Shown piece by piece: positions 6,052-13,019 of a stretch of 19,658 bases of DNA. Position numbers and translations under genes: made by a program. The stretch comes from Corynebacterium sp. (GTDB lineage: Bacteria; Actinomycetota; Actinomycetes; Mycobacteriales; Mycobacteriaceae). The first letter of the stretch is position 1, and the number at the start of each line of letters is the position of its first letter. Location of the stretch: the NCBI RefSeq assembly GCF_022712275.1, contig NZ_JALAGU010000001.1, forward strand, positions 1 to 19,658, given 5' to 3'. Under the pieces are notes generated by a model that saw only the letters and a list, made by a program, of their open reading frames with translations, made no database searches and was not told the DNA's origin.

Positions 6052-8449
6052 CGGTCTCGGCCTTTTCCTTCTTGTCCTCGTCCTTGCCTCCGAGGATCGC
6101 GTCAGCGTCCTCACCGGTGAGGCCCTCGCCCTCGACGTCCACCTTGGGCAGGATCTTGTCCAGCCACTTCGGCAGCGTCCAGGCGCGGTCACCGAGCAGG
6201 AACAGGGTGGCCGGGACGATGGTCATGCGGACGATGAAGGCGTCGAAGAAGACGGCCAGGGCCAGGGCGGAGCCCATCACCTTGATCAGTGCCTCATCCA
6301 TGAGGATGAACGCGGAGAACACGGACATCATGATCAGCGCGGCGGCAGTGACCACGCGGGCACCGTGCTTGAAGCCGTTGGAGACGGCGTTGCCCGCGGT
6401 CTTACCGTGGACGTAGCCCTCGCGCATACGGGTCACCAGGAACACCTGGTAGTCCATCGCGAGTCCGAAGACGATACCGATCAGCATGATCGGCAGGAAG
6501 GACAGCAGCGGCTGCGGGTCGTCGGTGATGCCGAACCAGCCCTCCTGCCAGATGCCGACGGTGACACCGAAGGTGGCTGCCACCGACAGGGCGAAGCCGA
6601 GGGCCGCGATCAGCGGCACCCACAGCGAGCGGAAGACGATCATCAGCAGGATGAACGCCAGCACCACCACGATGGCGATGTAGGGGATGAGCACCTCCGA
6701 CAGGCGGTCGGAGATGTCGTCGTAGATGGCGGTGACACCGGTGACGGCGAAGGAGGCGCCGGTGTTGTCGGAGTAGGTCTCCTCCAGGGTGCGGAGGTCC
6801 TCCAGGGTTTCGCTGGTCACCTCGTCGGTCGCCCCGGTGGTCGGGGTGATGAGGATCTGCGCGTAGCTGGCGTCGTCGGTCATCTGGGTGAGCTGGGCGT
6901 GCTTGACGCCGTCGAGCTCGTTGATCTCGGTGACGGCCTCGGAGAAGGACGCCTGAGCGGTCTCGGCGTCCTGGCCGTTGCCGTCCACGAGGGCGATGAG
7001 CGGGGCGTTGCGTCCCGCTCCGAAGTCCTCGTCGATCCACTCGTAGGCGGTGCGCTGCGGGCTGCCGACGTTGGCGGTGCCGTCGGTGGGCATGGCCAGG
7101 CGCATGTTCAGCACGGGGGTGGCGAGCAGGAGCAGGGCGATGACGGACGCACCGAGGAAGACGATCGGGCGCTTACGGACCTGGCGGACCCACTTGAGGC
7201 CCATGGTCGGCTTCTCGCTCTCGGGGTCCGGGGCCTTGACCCACGGGGCACGGGCGGCGAAGACCTTGGTTCCCACGGCGCCGAGGACGGCCGGCAGGAA
7301 GGTGAGTGCCACGAGGACGGCGATGGCGACGGTGAGTGCCGCGGCCAGGGCCATCGCGGTGAGGAACGGGATGTTGATGATGGAGAGCGCGGCGAGGGCG
7401 ATGAGCACCGTCAGGCCGGCGAAGACCACGGCGGAGCCGGCCTTGCCGACCGCGAGTCCGGCGAGGTGTGCCCGCTCGTGGGCCGAGAGTTCCTTGAACT
7501 TGGCGGCGAGGTCCTTCGGTTCGAGGTCCTCGCCCTTGACCTTGGCGATGAGTTCGTTGCGGAATCTCGAGACGATGAACAGGGCGTAGTCGATACCGAC
7601 GGCCAGGCCGATCATCGTGGCCAGGGTCGGGGTGGTCGAGTTGATCGTGTCGGTCAGGCCGGTACCGGCATAGATGAGCAGCATTCCGGTGCCTACGCCG
7701 ACGATGGCGGAGAGCAGAGGCAGGCCCGCGGCGACGAACGAGCCGAAGGTCACGATGAGGACCACGGCAGCGACGGCCATACCGATGAGCTCGGACGAGC
7801 CGCCGACCTCCATGGTCTGGAAGGCGTTGCCGTTGTAGGCGATGTCCAGGTTGTCGGTCTTGTCGGAGTCGATGAGCTCCGTGACAGCATCGACATCTTC
7901 GGTGCTGATGTCCTGCATGTTGTCCGCGTTGAGCGTGACCGTGAACGTACCTGTCCGACCGTCCTCGCTGACCGGGGAGAGGTCGGCGAGGTCGGCGTCG
8001 ATCGCGGCGGTGATCTCCTCGTCACTCAGGCCCTGGGCCTTGAGCTGCGGGGTCTTCGCCTCGGTGAGCTGCTGTTCCATGGCGGCGGCAGCGGTCACCG
8101 GGTCGACGATCCCGTCGGTGTCCTTGAGCTTGTCGCTGCCCTGCAGGTCGGCGATGAGCGCGTCCAGGTCGGCCTTGACGTCCGTGTCCTCGAGGGACTG
8201 CCCCTCGGGGGCACGGACGACGACGGTTCCGGTGGGCGCCTCGAGGGAGTCGTCCCCGCCGAAGATCTCCATGACCTTGTCATTGGTCTCCAGTGACTCG
8301 AGGCCCGGGATGGTCATCGACTCGGAGGTGTTCTTCATCAGGCCGGCGGCGGCGGAGCCGGCACCGACGAGAATCAGGATCCAGACGGCGATGAACCGCC
8401 ATCGGTGAAGGTATGCGGATCGTCCGATCCGGTAGAGGAATTTAGCCAT
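6044..8449 (-). CDS. MMPL/RND-family proton-driven membrane exporter
   Basis: An 801-residue transporter with the twofold MMPL layout: one N-terminal helix, a large extracytoplasmic domain (about 40-220), a bundle of helices, a second large outer domain, then another helical bundle and a charged cytoplasmic tail. The proton-relay Asp-Tyr pairs known from MmpL3 are present in both halves: GIDY at D287/Y288 and AMDY at D666/Y667. Length fits the actinobacterial YdfJ/CmpL-size group rather than the larger MmpL4/5. ATG 8449 begins the MAKFLYRIGR segment typical of the family; an upstream extension would run through the operator repeats. Linked TetR gene and operators suggest substrate-induced export of a lipid or toxic compound. 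Its position beside a catechol cluster also allows siderophore export, but nothing in the sequence shows this. Confidence 0.9.
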   Translation of the reverse strand: MAKFLYRIGRSAYLHRWRFIAVWILILVGAGSAAAGLMKNTSESMTIPGLESLETNDKVMEIFGGDDSLEAPTGTVVVRAPEGQSLEDTDVKADLDALIADLQGSDKLKDTDGIVDPVTAAAAMEQQLTEAKTPQLKAQGLSDEEITAAIDADLADLSPVSEDGRTGTFTVTLNADNMQDISTEDVDAVTELIDSDKTDNLDIAYNGNAFQTMEVGGSSELIGMAVAAVVLIVTFGSFVAAGLPLLSAIVGVGTGMLLIYAGTGLTDTINSTTPTLATMIGLAVGIDYALFIVSRFRNELIAKVKGEDLEPKDLAAKFKELSAHERAHLAGLAVGKAGSAVVFAGLTVLIALAALSIINIPFLTAMALAAALTVAIAVLVALTFLPAVLGAVGTKVFAARAPWVKAPDPESEKPTMGLKWVRQVRKRPIVFLGASVIALLLLATPVLNMRLAMPTDGTANVGSPQRTAYEWIDEDFGAGRNAPLIALVDGNGQDAETAQASFSEAVTEINELDGVKHAQLTQMTDDASYAQILITPTTGATDEVTSETLEDLRTLEETYSDNTGASFAVTGVTAIYDDISDRLSEVLIPYIAIVVVLAFILLMIVFRSLWVPLIAALGFALSVAATFGVTVGIWQEGWFGITDDPQPLLSFLPIMLIGIVFGLAMDYQVFLVTRMREGYVHGKTAGNAVSNGFKHGARVVTAAALIMMSVFSAFILMDEALIKVMGSALALAVFFDAFIVRMTIVPATLFLLGDRAWTLPKWLDKILPKVDVEGEGLTGEDADAILGGKDEDKKEKAETGV

Positions 8450-8460
8450 GCCGGAGATTC

Positions 8461-8496
8461 TTGCACATCGGGTGCAATCTTGCACATCGGATGCAT
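8461..8496. promoter_or_regulatory. Tandem TTGCAC dyads, probable TetR operator
   Basis: Two 17-bp dyads sit in the 119-bp gap between the MMPL gene and the divergent membrane protein gene. The first is TTGCAC-ATCGG-GTGCAA (8461-8477), perfect in its arms; the second is TTGCAC-ATCGG-ATGCAT (8480-8496). Centres are 19 bp apart, close to two helical turns, as for cooperative TetR dimers. They lie 12 bp before the MMPL start codon, downstream of a -10-like TACTCT (8509-8504), where binding would block transcription. Confidence 0.7.
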
Positions 8497-8555
8497 GGAT
8501 ATGAGAGTAGTACTGTACGGACCCTCGGAGAACCCTGGCAACGGCAGTCGGCCTG

Positions 8556-8561
8556 TAGGCT
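8556..8561 (+). promoter_or_regulatory. -10 element of a leaderless promoter (membrane protein gene)
   Basis: TAGGCT stands 7 nt before the GTG at 8569, the spacing expected when transcription starts at the first base of the start codon. No Shine-Dalgarno is visible. This supports the chosen start. Confidence 0.6.
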
Positions 8562-8568
8562 GTCCTGC

Positions 8569-9291
8569 GTGCTGCACGTGATGTCCTACGCCCTGGTCGA
8601 CACCCTCAACGTCCTGTTGATCGGTGTGATCGTCGCCGTCGGCGTCATGCTGCCGGTCGCTTCCGGCGGCAGGCACGGCAGGCACGGCAGGCACGACAGG
8701 CACGACAGGCACGGTGGCCGTCGCGGCGACTACGCGCGTATCGCCACCTTACTGGTCTTCGGTGACTGGCTCGGGGTCCTCGTGCTCGCCCTGCTCTCTC
8801 TGCTGGTCTTCGACGGGATCGGGGACGCGGTGTCCACTTTCGTCGACTCCCCGGTCTTCGGTATCCTGCTCGTCGTCACCGGCTGGTTCATCGGCATGAT
8901 GGCTCTGCTGGGGAAGGGGGACAGTTCCGCTCTCGTCGAGCGGATTCTGGGACCGCTCCGTACGCCGACCCTGGCGACGCTCGGTACCGGTGTCGTCCTC
9001 GGCCTGGTCCAGTCCGCGACCTCCGGCCCCTTCTTCGCCGGCATTTTGGTGATGAGCGCCGGGGACTTCAGTGTCGCGACCCGGTACATCGGCATGATCG
9101 GCTATGCCGGTGTCGCACTGAGCCTGCCGTTCATTACGGCGTTGGCGGTCGGCTATGTCCGGGTGCGCCCGGCGTCCTGGGTGGGACGCCAGTTCGAGCG
9201 GATGAGGCAGAACAGTGTCGCGGTGGCCCGGACCGCCGGTGTGCTGGCCGCCGTGATGCTCATGGCACTCGGTGCAGCACATTTTCTGTGA
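8569..9291 (+). CDS. Six-helix membrane protein with a His/Arg repeat loop; function unknown
   Basis: A 240-residue integral membrane protein. Hydrophobic segments are seen at about residues 7-30, 57-82, 93-113, 134-162, 165-190 and 215-238. Between the first two lies a hydrophilic loop with five Arg-His-Gly/Asp repeats (35-49) encoded by a 9-bp tandem repeat. Helix 4 carries GLVQSATSGPFFAG, polar and proline-bearing, suggesting a pore. The layout (six helices, His-rich loop) recalls the LysE-related transporters, including NicO/RcnA metal exporters, but I find no diagnostic motif, so family is not assigned. The start at GTG 8569 is supported by TAGGCT 7 nt upstream. The next gene is the iron-regulated entA, and a GlxR-like site overlaps this gene's stop; a metal- or siderophore-related role is a guess from context. 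Confidence 0.75.
   Translation: MLHVMSYALVDTLNVLLIGVIVAVGVMLPVASGGRHGRHGRHDRHDRHGGRRGDYARIATLLVFGDWLGVLVLALLSLLVFDGIGDAVSTFVDSPVFGILLVVTGWFIGMMALLGKGDSSALVERILGPLRTPTLATLGTGVVLGLVQSATSGPFFAGILVMSAGDFSVATRYIGMIGYAGVALSLPFITALAVGYVRVRPASWVGRQFERMRQNSVAVARTAGVLAAVMLMALGAAHFL
8671..8715 (+). repeat. 9-bp coding tandem repeat (five copies)
   Basis: Five consecutive units of AGGCACGRY type (AGGCACGGC twice, AGGCACGAC twice, AGGCACGGT once) encode (RHG)2(RHD)2RHG in the first loop of the membrane protein. Because the unit is three codons, gain or loss of copies keeps the frame, so loop length may vary between strains. Confidence 0.95.
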
Positions 9292-9302
9292 CATGTTTCA
9301 CC
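9287..9302. promoter_or_regulatory. GlxR-like site upstream of entA
   Basis: TGTGA-CATGTT-TCACC matches 9 of 10 fixed positions of the GlxR consensus TGTGA-N6-TCACA. It overlaps the stop codon of the upstream membrane protein gene and is centred about 51 bp before the proposed entA transcription start, a placement compatible with activation. A match of this quality can also occur by chance in 20 kb. Confidence 0.4.
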
Positions 9303-9325
9303 GGGGCTTGGTCGGGGGTAGATCG

Positions 9326-9344
9326 ATAAGTTAGCCTCACCTGT
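9326..9344. promoter_or_regulatory. DtxR-type iron box in front of entA
   Basis: The 19 bases match 14 positions of the DtxR/IdeR consensus TTAGGTTAGCCTAACCTAA, with the core GTTAGCCT intact and CACCT completing the second half. The box covers the -10 element TAGCCT (9332-9337) and ends one base before the GTG start, so iron-loaded DtxR would block RNA polymerase directly. The DHB biosynthesis operon behind it is a classic target for such control. Confidence 0.75.
9332..9337 (+). promoter_or_regulatory. -10 element of a leaderless promoter (entA)
   Basis: TAGCCT lies 8 nt before the GTG at 9346, embedded in the DtxR box. No Shine-Dalgarno precedes the GTG, which supports a leaderless mRNA for the entACB operon. 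Confidence 0.55.
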
Positions 9345-9345
9345 C

Positions 9346-10149
9346 GTGAGTGATGTTGCTGTAGTCACCGGCGCTGCCGGAGGTATGGGGACCGCAGTCG
9401 CGAGACTGCTCCTCGACCGTACTGACCGACCGTCCACCCTGATTCTCGCCGACCGTGACCCGGGGGCCCTCGCCTCCGCCGTCGGCAACCTCCCGGCTTT
9501 CGCCGATATCCGTACCGTGACCTGTGATGTCTCCGACGAAGACGCGGTCACCGCCCTGTTTGCCGCCGCCGCTGAGGCAGGTCGGGTCACCCGTGTCGTC
9601 CACGGTGCCGGCGTCCTCGGTCCCGGTGTCTTCGTCGCCGAGACAGGGACCGACGATTTCGACCGCGTCTTCGCCGTCAATGCCCGCGGTACCTTCCTCG
9701 TCACCCGGGCCGCCGCGCGCGTCATGACGGCGCAGGGACGGCAGGGGGAGAACGCACTGACCGACCGGGCGATCACCGTCATCGCCTCCAACGCCGCCGG
9801 CATCCCCCGCCACGGCATGGGTGTCTACGCCGCCTCCAAGGCCGCCGCCTCCGCCGTGACCCGCAGTCTCGGACTCGAGGTCGCGGCCGAGGGGATCCGC
9901 TGCAATGTCGTGAACCCGGGGTCCACCGATACAGCCATGCAGCGCGACTACTGGGGCGACGACCCGGTCGCCGGTAAAGCCCGCGTCCTCGGTGGCGACC
10001 TCGCCACCGCCCGGCTGGGCATCCCGCTCGGCCGTATCGCCACCGCCGACGACGTCGCCGAAGTCGTCGTCTTCCTCTCCTCTCCGGAGGCGCGGCACGT
10101 CGTGCTCCAGGAGATATACGTCGACGGAGGAGCCACTCTCCATGCCTGA
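9346..10149 (+). CDS. entA: 2,3-dihydro-2,3-dihydroxybenzoate dehydrogenase (SDR)
   Basis: NAD+-dependent oxidation of 2,3-dihydro-2,3-dihydroxybenzoate to 2,3-dihydroxybenzoate, last step of catechol siderophore precursor synthesis in the cytoplasm. The 267-residue protein is a classical short-chain dehydrogenase: nucleotide motif TGAAGGMG at residues 8-15, Asp40-type acidic residue in ADRD favouring NAD(H), the catalytic Ser148, Tyr161 and Lys165 (YAASK), and the NPGSTDTAMQ segment characteristic of EntA/DhbA. The start is a GTG directly after the DtxR box. Its last 8 bp overlap the start of entC. SDRs are hard to assign alone; placement beside entC and entB settles the function. Confidence 0.9.
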   Translation: MSDVAVVTGAAGGMGTAVARLLLDRTDRPSTLILADRDPGALASAVGNLPAFADIRTVTCDVSDEDAVTALFAAAAEAGRVTRVVHGAGVLGPGVFVAETGTDDFDRVFAVNARGTFLVTRAAARVMTAQGRQGENALTDRAITVIASNAAGIPRHGMGVYAASKAAASAVTRSLGLEVAAEGIRCNVVNPGSTDTAMQRDYWGDDPVAGKARVLGGDLATARLGIPLGRIATADDVAEVVVFLSSPEARHVVLQEIYVDGGATLHA

Positions 10150-11269
10150 TCCGTTGTTGAAGCCCCTCGCACCTTCACGCCGCGGCGACTTCTCGTTCCG
10201 CCGGGGCACCACCGGAATCCACGTCCCCTCGGGGCACCTCAGCCCGATCGCGGAGTGGGAACCCGGACGTACCGTCGTCGGCGCCCTGCCCTTCGACCAC
10301 CGCACCGGCACCGGTGACCGGCTCTACGCCACCGACGTGCCGCTGACGCCCGGCACCCTCGCCGTCGGGGTAGGCCCGGAGTTCACCGGTGGCGGCGTCC
10401 ACCCGGTCGCCGTCGACCCGGGAGTGGAGGACGCCTACACCGGCGCCGTCCGGTCCGCCCTCGACACCCTGGTGCAGGCGAACGACCTCGACAAGGTCGT
10501 CCTGGGCCGCGCCGTACGTGCCACCCTGGATGAACGCCCCGAGTGGGAGTCCCTGCTGCGCCGGCTGACCGCCCGTAACCGCAACGCCTGGGTCTTCTCC
10601 GTCCCGCTCGGCGGGGCGCAGGCCTTCCTCGGTGCCAGCCCCGAACTGCTGATCTCCCGTCGCGGTGACCGGATCATCAGCCACCCGCTGGCCGGTTCCG
10701 TGCCGCGCAGCAGTGACCTGGTGGAAGACCGTCGTCGTGCCAGGGGGCTCACCGGCTCGCCGAAGGACCACTACGAGCACGCCTTCGTCGTCGACATGAT
10801 CGCCGAGACCCTCGCACCGTGGTGTGCGGAGCTCGAGGTCCCGGACCAGCCGGAACTGCTGCCCACCGACAAGATGTGGCACCTCGGCACCCGGATCACC
10901 GGTCGACTCAAGGATCCTTCGGCCGAGGGGGTGGACGCCCTCTCCCTGGCGCGTCTGCTGCACCCCACTCCTGCGGTCGCCGGCGTCCCCACCCGTGACG
11001 CCATGGACCGGATCCACGATCTCGAGTCCGCCGACCGCCGCTACTTCGCCGGGACCGCCGGCTGGTGCGACGCCGACGGCGACGGCGACTGGGTCGTCTC
11101 CATCCGTGCCGCCGAGTTTGACGGCGACCGCGTGACCGCCTGGGCCGGTGCCGGCATCGTCGACGGCTCCGACCCGGACTCCGAGTACACCGAGACCGGC
11201 GCGAAACTGCGCACCATCCTCGAAGGGCTGGGCATCGTCCCGGCGAAGGAGCTCATCCATGGCCACTGA
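10142..11269 (+). CDS. entC: Isochorismate synthase
   Basis: Mg2+-dependent conversion of chorismate to isochorismate, the entry step to 2,3-DHB. The 375-residue protein has the chorismate-binding fold: DKVVLGRA with the presumed general-base Lys118, the LAGS strand, LHPTPAVAGVP, the YFAGTAGW segment, and the GAGIVDGSDPDSEYTET metal-binding end. These match EntC/DhbC rather than anthranilate or aminodeoxychorismate synthases. The ATG at 10142 is preceded by GGAGG (10126-10130) and overlaps the entA stop by 8 bp; a longer upstream frame is entA read out of frame. Its 3' end overlaps entB by 11 bp. A salicylate synthase is less likely because separate EntB and EntA follow the DHB route. Confidence 0.92.
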   Translation: MPDPLLKPLAPSRRGDFSFRRGTTGIHVPSGHLSPIAEWEPGRTVVGALPFDHRTGTGDRLYATDVPLTPGTLAVGVGPEFTGGGVHPVAVDPGVEDAYTGAVRSALDTLVQANDLDKVVLGRAVRATLDERPEWESLLRRLTARNRNAWVFSVPLGGAQAFLGASPELLISRRGDRIISHPLAGSVPRSSDLVEDRRRARGLTGSPKDHYEHAFVVDMIAETLAPWCAELEVPDQPELLPTDKMWHLGTRITGRLKDPSAEGVDALSLARLLHPTPAVAGVPTRDAMDRIHDLESADRRYFAGTAGWCDADGDGDWVVSIRAAEFDGDRVTAWAGAGIVDGSDPDSEYTETGAKLRTILEGLGIVPAKELIHGH

Positions 11270-11897
11270 ACTGCCTGACCTCATCTCCTACGACCTGCCG
11301 GACGCCTGGCCGGAGCCGGTCGTCGACTGGACCCCCGACCCCTCGCGCTGCGCGCTGCTGGTCCACGACATGCAGCGGCACTTCCTGCGCCCCTTCGACC
11401 CGGCGTCCGAGCCGCTGTCCAGTCTCATCCCGAACACCGGGCGGCTCATTGCCCGGGCTCGGGCCGCGGGGATCCCGGTCTTCTACACGGCCCAGCCCTC
11501 CGACCAGCCGGTGGAGAAGCGCGCCCTGCTCAACGACTGGTGGGGTCCAGGACTCACCGGCAACCCCGAAGGAGCGCAGATCATCGACGAGGTCGCCCCG
11601 GTCGAGGGCGACCGCATCCTCACCAAGTGGCGCTACTCCGCCTACGCCTACAGTGACTTCGATGAGCAACTCGCCGACCTGGGCCGTGACCAGCTGGTCA
11701 TCACCGGCGTCTACGCCTCCATCGGCTGCTCGGTGACCGCGGTCGAGTCCTTCATGGGCGGGGTGCAGCCCTTCCTCGTCGCCGACGCTCTCGGCGACTT
11801 CTCCGGTACCGAGCATCGACTCGCCCTGCAGTGGACCGGTCGCCGCGCCGGCGTGGTGCTCGACACGGCCTCCGTGCTGCGGCACTGGGCTGACTAG
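11259..11897 (+). CDS. entB: Isochorismatase, stand-alone (no aryl carrier domain)
   Basis: Hydrolyses isochorismate to 2,3-dihydro-2,3-dihydroxybenzoate and pyruvate. The 212-residue protein aligns with the N-terminal domain of EntB/DhbB: LVHDMQ with Asp37, the TKWRYSAY segment with Lys123, and ITGVYASIGC, where isochorismatases carry Gly (G156) in place of the Cys nucleophile of related amidases. It ends right after the isochorismatase domain, so the C-terminal aryl carrier protein of E. coli EntB, with its Ser for phosphopantetheine, is missing. It therefore makes DHB but cannot load it onto an NRPS by itself. It overlaps entC by 11 bp and is the last gene of the tightly overlapping trio. 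Confidence 0.93.
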   Translation: MATELPDLISYDLPDAWPEPVVDWTPDPSRCALLVHDMQRHFLRPFDPASEPLSSLIPNTGRLIARARAAGIPVFYTAQPSDQPVEKRALLNDWWGPGLTGNPEGAQIIDEVAPVEGDRILTKWRYSAYAYSDFDEQLADLGRDQLVITGVYASIGCSVTAVESFMGGVQPFLVADALGDFSGTEHRLALQWTGRRAGVVLDTASVLRHWAD

Positions 11898-11913
11898 GCG
11901 GCGCTGACTAGGC
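11889..11913 (+). repeat. 11-bp direct repeat spanning the entB stop and the esterase -10
   Basis: GCTGACTAGGC occurs at 11889-11899 and again at 11903-11913. The first copy holds the entB TAG stop (11895-11897); the second supplies the TAGGC of the esterase -10 element TAGGCT. The 14-bp period suggests a short tandem duplication. Confidence 0.8.
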
Positions 11914-11914
11914 T
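11909..11914 (+). promoter_or_regulatory. -10 element of a leaderless promoter (esterase gene)
   Basis: TAGGCT stands 7 nt before the GTG at 11922, the same hexamer and spacing as at 8556-8561. It suggests the esterase has its own transcript in addition to read-through from entACB. No DtxR box of comparable quality to that at 9326 is seen here. Confidence 0.55.
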
Positions 11915-11921
11915 GGACCGG

Positions 11922-13019
11922 GTGCTGATCACCTTCACCTGGGCCGCTCCCACCGACATGCCCGGGGTGGACCGCGTCCACCTCCACGTCACCGGCGTCC
12001 ACGATCACCATGATCCGGACTTCCACCGGATGGTGCGTGTCGGAGACCGGTGGGAGGCCTCGGTGGAGGTGCCTGAGGATCTCGTGGGGTCCTACCGGAT
12101 CATGCCGGTGACCCGCGAGCTGGCCGCACAACTCGACGCCGAACCGGATTCCCGCGTCCGCTGGATGACGGTGGTCCGCCAGACCGTGACGCATGTGCTC
12201 GACCATCTGGCGTGGCATCCCGCCGACTGGTCTGAGGGCTTCGGGAAGGCGTCCGGCAGGCTCGTCATGCCGGAGGCACCGGAGCAGTGCGGCTGGGACC
12301 CAGCTGACCGTCCGGAGTGGCAGGCCGCCTCCCTCGACGGCCGCCCCCTGTGGTCCGCCGACCTGACTGACGCGGAGTATGTCCTGGTCCTCAGTGACGG
12401 CCGGAACTGGGCGGCGACCGCCCTGCCTGCCGCGTTGCGCCGTCTTCACGCTGCAGGTCGCCTGCCGCGGACCGGAGTCGTCGCCGTCGATACCTTCGAG
12501 GAACGCTATGAGCTGCTCACCCGCTCCACGGAGTACCGGGAGCTCATCGCCGACCGGGTGATCCCGTGGGCGTGGGAGCAGGTCGGTGCAGCCCATGATC
12601 CGACCGTCCGGGCGCAGCGCACGGTCATCTCCGGAGAGAGCCTCGGTGGACTGTCGGCGGTGGACCTCGTCCTCACCCGGCCGGATGCCGTGGCAAATGC
12701 GGTGAGCACCTCTGGCTCCTTCTGGTACCCCGCCTGGGACTCGGGTCAGGCAGGGGGAGAGGTCGCCGCGGAGATCCGGGAGCGTACCGCTGCCGGCACC
12801 CTGCCGGAGGGTATCCGCGTCCACCTCAGTGCCGGGACGGGTGAGGGACGCCCGGGCGCGGGCGGCACCACCATGGCCGACCACATCCGTGCGGTGCAGC
12901 AGGCTCTGCTGGACGCCGGTGTGCCCGCGACCTGCGAGATCTCCACCCACGGTCACGAGATGGCGGGGTGGACCGGGGCGCTGACCCGCGGGCTGGTGGA
13001 GCTGCTGGGGAACTCCTAG
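11922..13019 (+). CDS. fes: Enterochelin esterase-like alpha/beta hydrolase
   Basis: A 365-residue protein with the layout of cytoplasmic Fes/IroD esterases, which cleave catechol-ester siderophores to release iron: an N-terminal beta-rich domain (to about 150, with the HDHHDPDFHRMVRVGD-type stretch) and a C-terminal esterase-D hydrolase domain. Catalytic elements visible are GESLGG with nucleophile Ser240 and a C-terminal His in HGHEMAGW (about 345); the acid is probably in the intervening acidic segments. No signal peptide. GTG 11922 is supported by TAGGCT 7 nt upstream. It follows entB after 24 bp, so it belongs functionally to the catechol cluster. Whether the substrate is a home-made or a scavenged tri-ester is unknown. 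Its stop overlaps the convergent prfC stop. Confidence 0.87.
   Translation: MLITFTWAAPTDMPGVDRVHLHVTGVHDHHDPDFHRMVRVGDRWEASVEVPEDLVGSYRIMPVTRELAAQLDAEPDSRVRWMTVVRQTVTHVLDHLAWHPADWSEGFGKASGRLVMPEAPEQCGWDPADRPEWQAASLDGRPLWSADLTDAEYVLVLSDGRNWAATALPAALRRLHAAGRLPRTGVVAVDTFEERYELLTRSTEYRELIADRVIPWAWEQVGAAHDPTVRAQRTVISGESLGGLSAVDLVLTRPDAVANAVSTSGSFWYPAWDSGQAGGEVAAEIRERTAAGTLPEGIRVHLSAGTGEGRPGAGGTTMADHIRAVQQALLDAGVPATCEISTHGHEMAGWTGALTRGLVELLGNS

Noticed and set aside
6365..8296. Long + strand open frame (643 codons) opposite the MMPL gene
   Set aside because: The product is low-complexity Gly/Asp/Glu/Val-rich, typical of the complement of a membrane protein gene, with no start signal; the minus strand has intact MMPL motifs.
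11900..11921. Possible second DtxR box before the esterase gene
   Set aside because: TAGGCT resembles part of the core, but the flanking bases match poorly (roughly half of 19), so it is better read as a -10 element.
11253..12956. Minus-strand open frame (567 codons) opposite entB and the esterase
   Set aside because: It spans two recognised genes on the other strand and has no recognisable domain.
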